Positions 63,601 to 64,000 of a stretch of DNA of 64,000 bases are shown here, piece by piece. The DNA comes from Phoebastria nigripes (lineage: Eukaryota; Chordata; Aves; Procellariiformes; Diomedeidae): contig JAYKAV010000955.1 in NCBI GenBank assembly GCA_035582835.1, positions 807,696-871,695 on the forward strand. The letters run 5' to 3'. The translations under genes were made by a program, and so were the position numbers. The notes below the pieces were generated by a model, which worked only from the letters and a program-made list of their open reading frames with translations, ran no database searches and was not told the origin of the DNA. The first letter of the stretch is position 1; the number at the start of each line of letters is the position of its first letter.

Positions 63601-64000
63601 AACAAACTTACGTCATGTGATGGATATATCACAAAGACTTGAATTCTACCAACTGAGGAGAGCAGATCTAGTGCCTCNGTTGAAAAATTGGCATTGTTCT
63701 TATTTTGCTAACTTACAGTGATGAGATATGGCTCCGAAGGAAAGCTCTAGCACTACCACGGGCAGGGCTGAGCAAATACTTTTCAACTATTATTTGCAAA
63801 ATAAGAATTGTTTGGGTCATATTTAAACTGCTTAACCATCTGAATCCACTACTGTGAAAAATACTGGTGAAGAGAGGTAGAGCTTAAATTCTGTATGATT
63901 AAAACATGGGTTCAATAATGGTTGCAGAAACGGTAGTCTCCCACTGGGCAATGAAAAACCAGGAGTACCTATGCCTACCGTGGTGCAGTAGGCATCACAG

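Noticed and set aside
44060..64000. Search for the upstream GPR158 Cache-domain exons
   Set aside because: No minus-strand segment with the expected ectodomain sequence and phase-0 donor was found. The hit-like words near 52365 and 57520 do not translate to it.
1..64000. tRNA, rRNA, CRISPR arrays, bacterial operons or phage genes
   Set aside because: Nothing with the required structure was seen. The sequence is vertebrate intronic DNA.

Overview
This window looks like part of a bird nuclear genome. It is AT-rich and almost entirely non-coding. It carries chicken-repeat-1 (CR1) LINE fragments, including copies that end in the CR1 octamer tail (ATTCTATG-like), and three related solo LTRs of an avian ERVL-type endogenous retrovirus. 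Single N bases (1721, 2186, 11530, 18236-18237, 19832, 25902, 27263, 33433, 40204, 53254, 63678) suggest a draft assembly. There is no bacterial-style gene organisation, and almost all open frames are chance ORFs or repeat-derived.

The one host gene I can support is GPR158, an orphan class C GPCR, on the minus strand. Three internal coding exons are visible, each with canonical AG/GT splice sites and mutually compatible phases. They are 43946-44048 (EGF-like cysteine segment), 36130-36347 (rest of the cysteine-rich segment plus TM1) and 11002-11070 (start of TM2). The introns between them are 7,598 bp and 25,059 bp. The window therefore lies inside the gene: the 5' exons lie beyond base 64000 or were not recognised, and the exons after TM2 lie to the left of base 1.

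Layout by coordinate: 1-11001 is intron with two old CR1 pieces; 11071-36129 is a long intron with a MIR-like relic, several CR1 pieces, two solo LTRs (17941-18517 and 30227-30773), an exact 49-bp tandem duplication, and a strongly decayed non-CR1 LINE (about 29950-33250, minus) that was later hit by the second LTR and apparently by an old CR1-like element. 36348-43945 is intron with little of note. 44049-64000 is intron with a second MIR-like relic, the third solo LTR (50443-51020), the youngest and longest CR1 copy (52979-54195, minus, with one in-frame stop in the visible reverse transcriptase frame), a nearly perfect 43-bp-arm hairpin (57364-57463), an unexplained 112-codon minus-strand ORF (62579-62917) and a GC-rich patch near 63250-63600.

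The most distinctive signals are the hairpin at 57364-57463, the layered ancient LINE at 29950-33250, and the solo LTRs that keep CCAAT, CRE and TATA motifs inside a neuronal GPCR gene. I found no evidence of a wholly new biological system.
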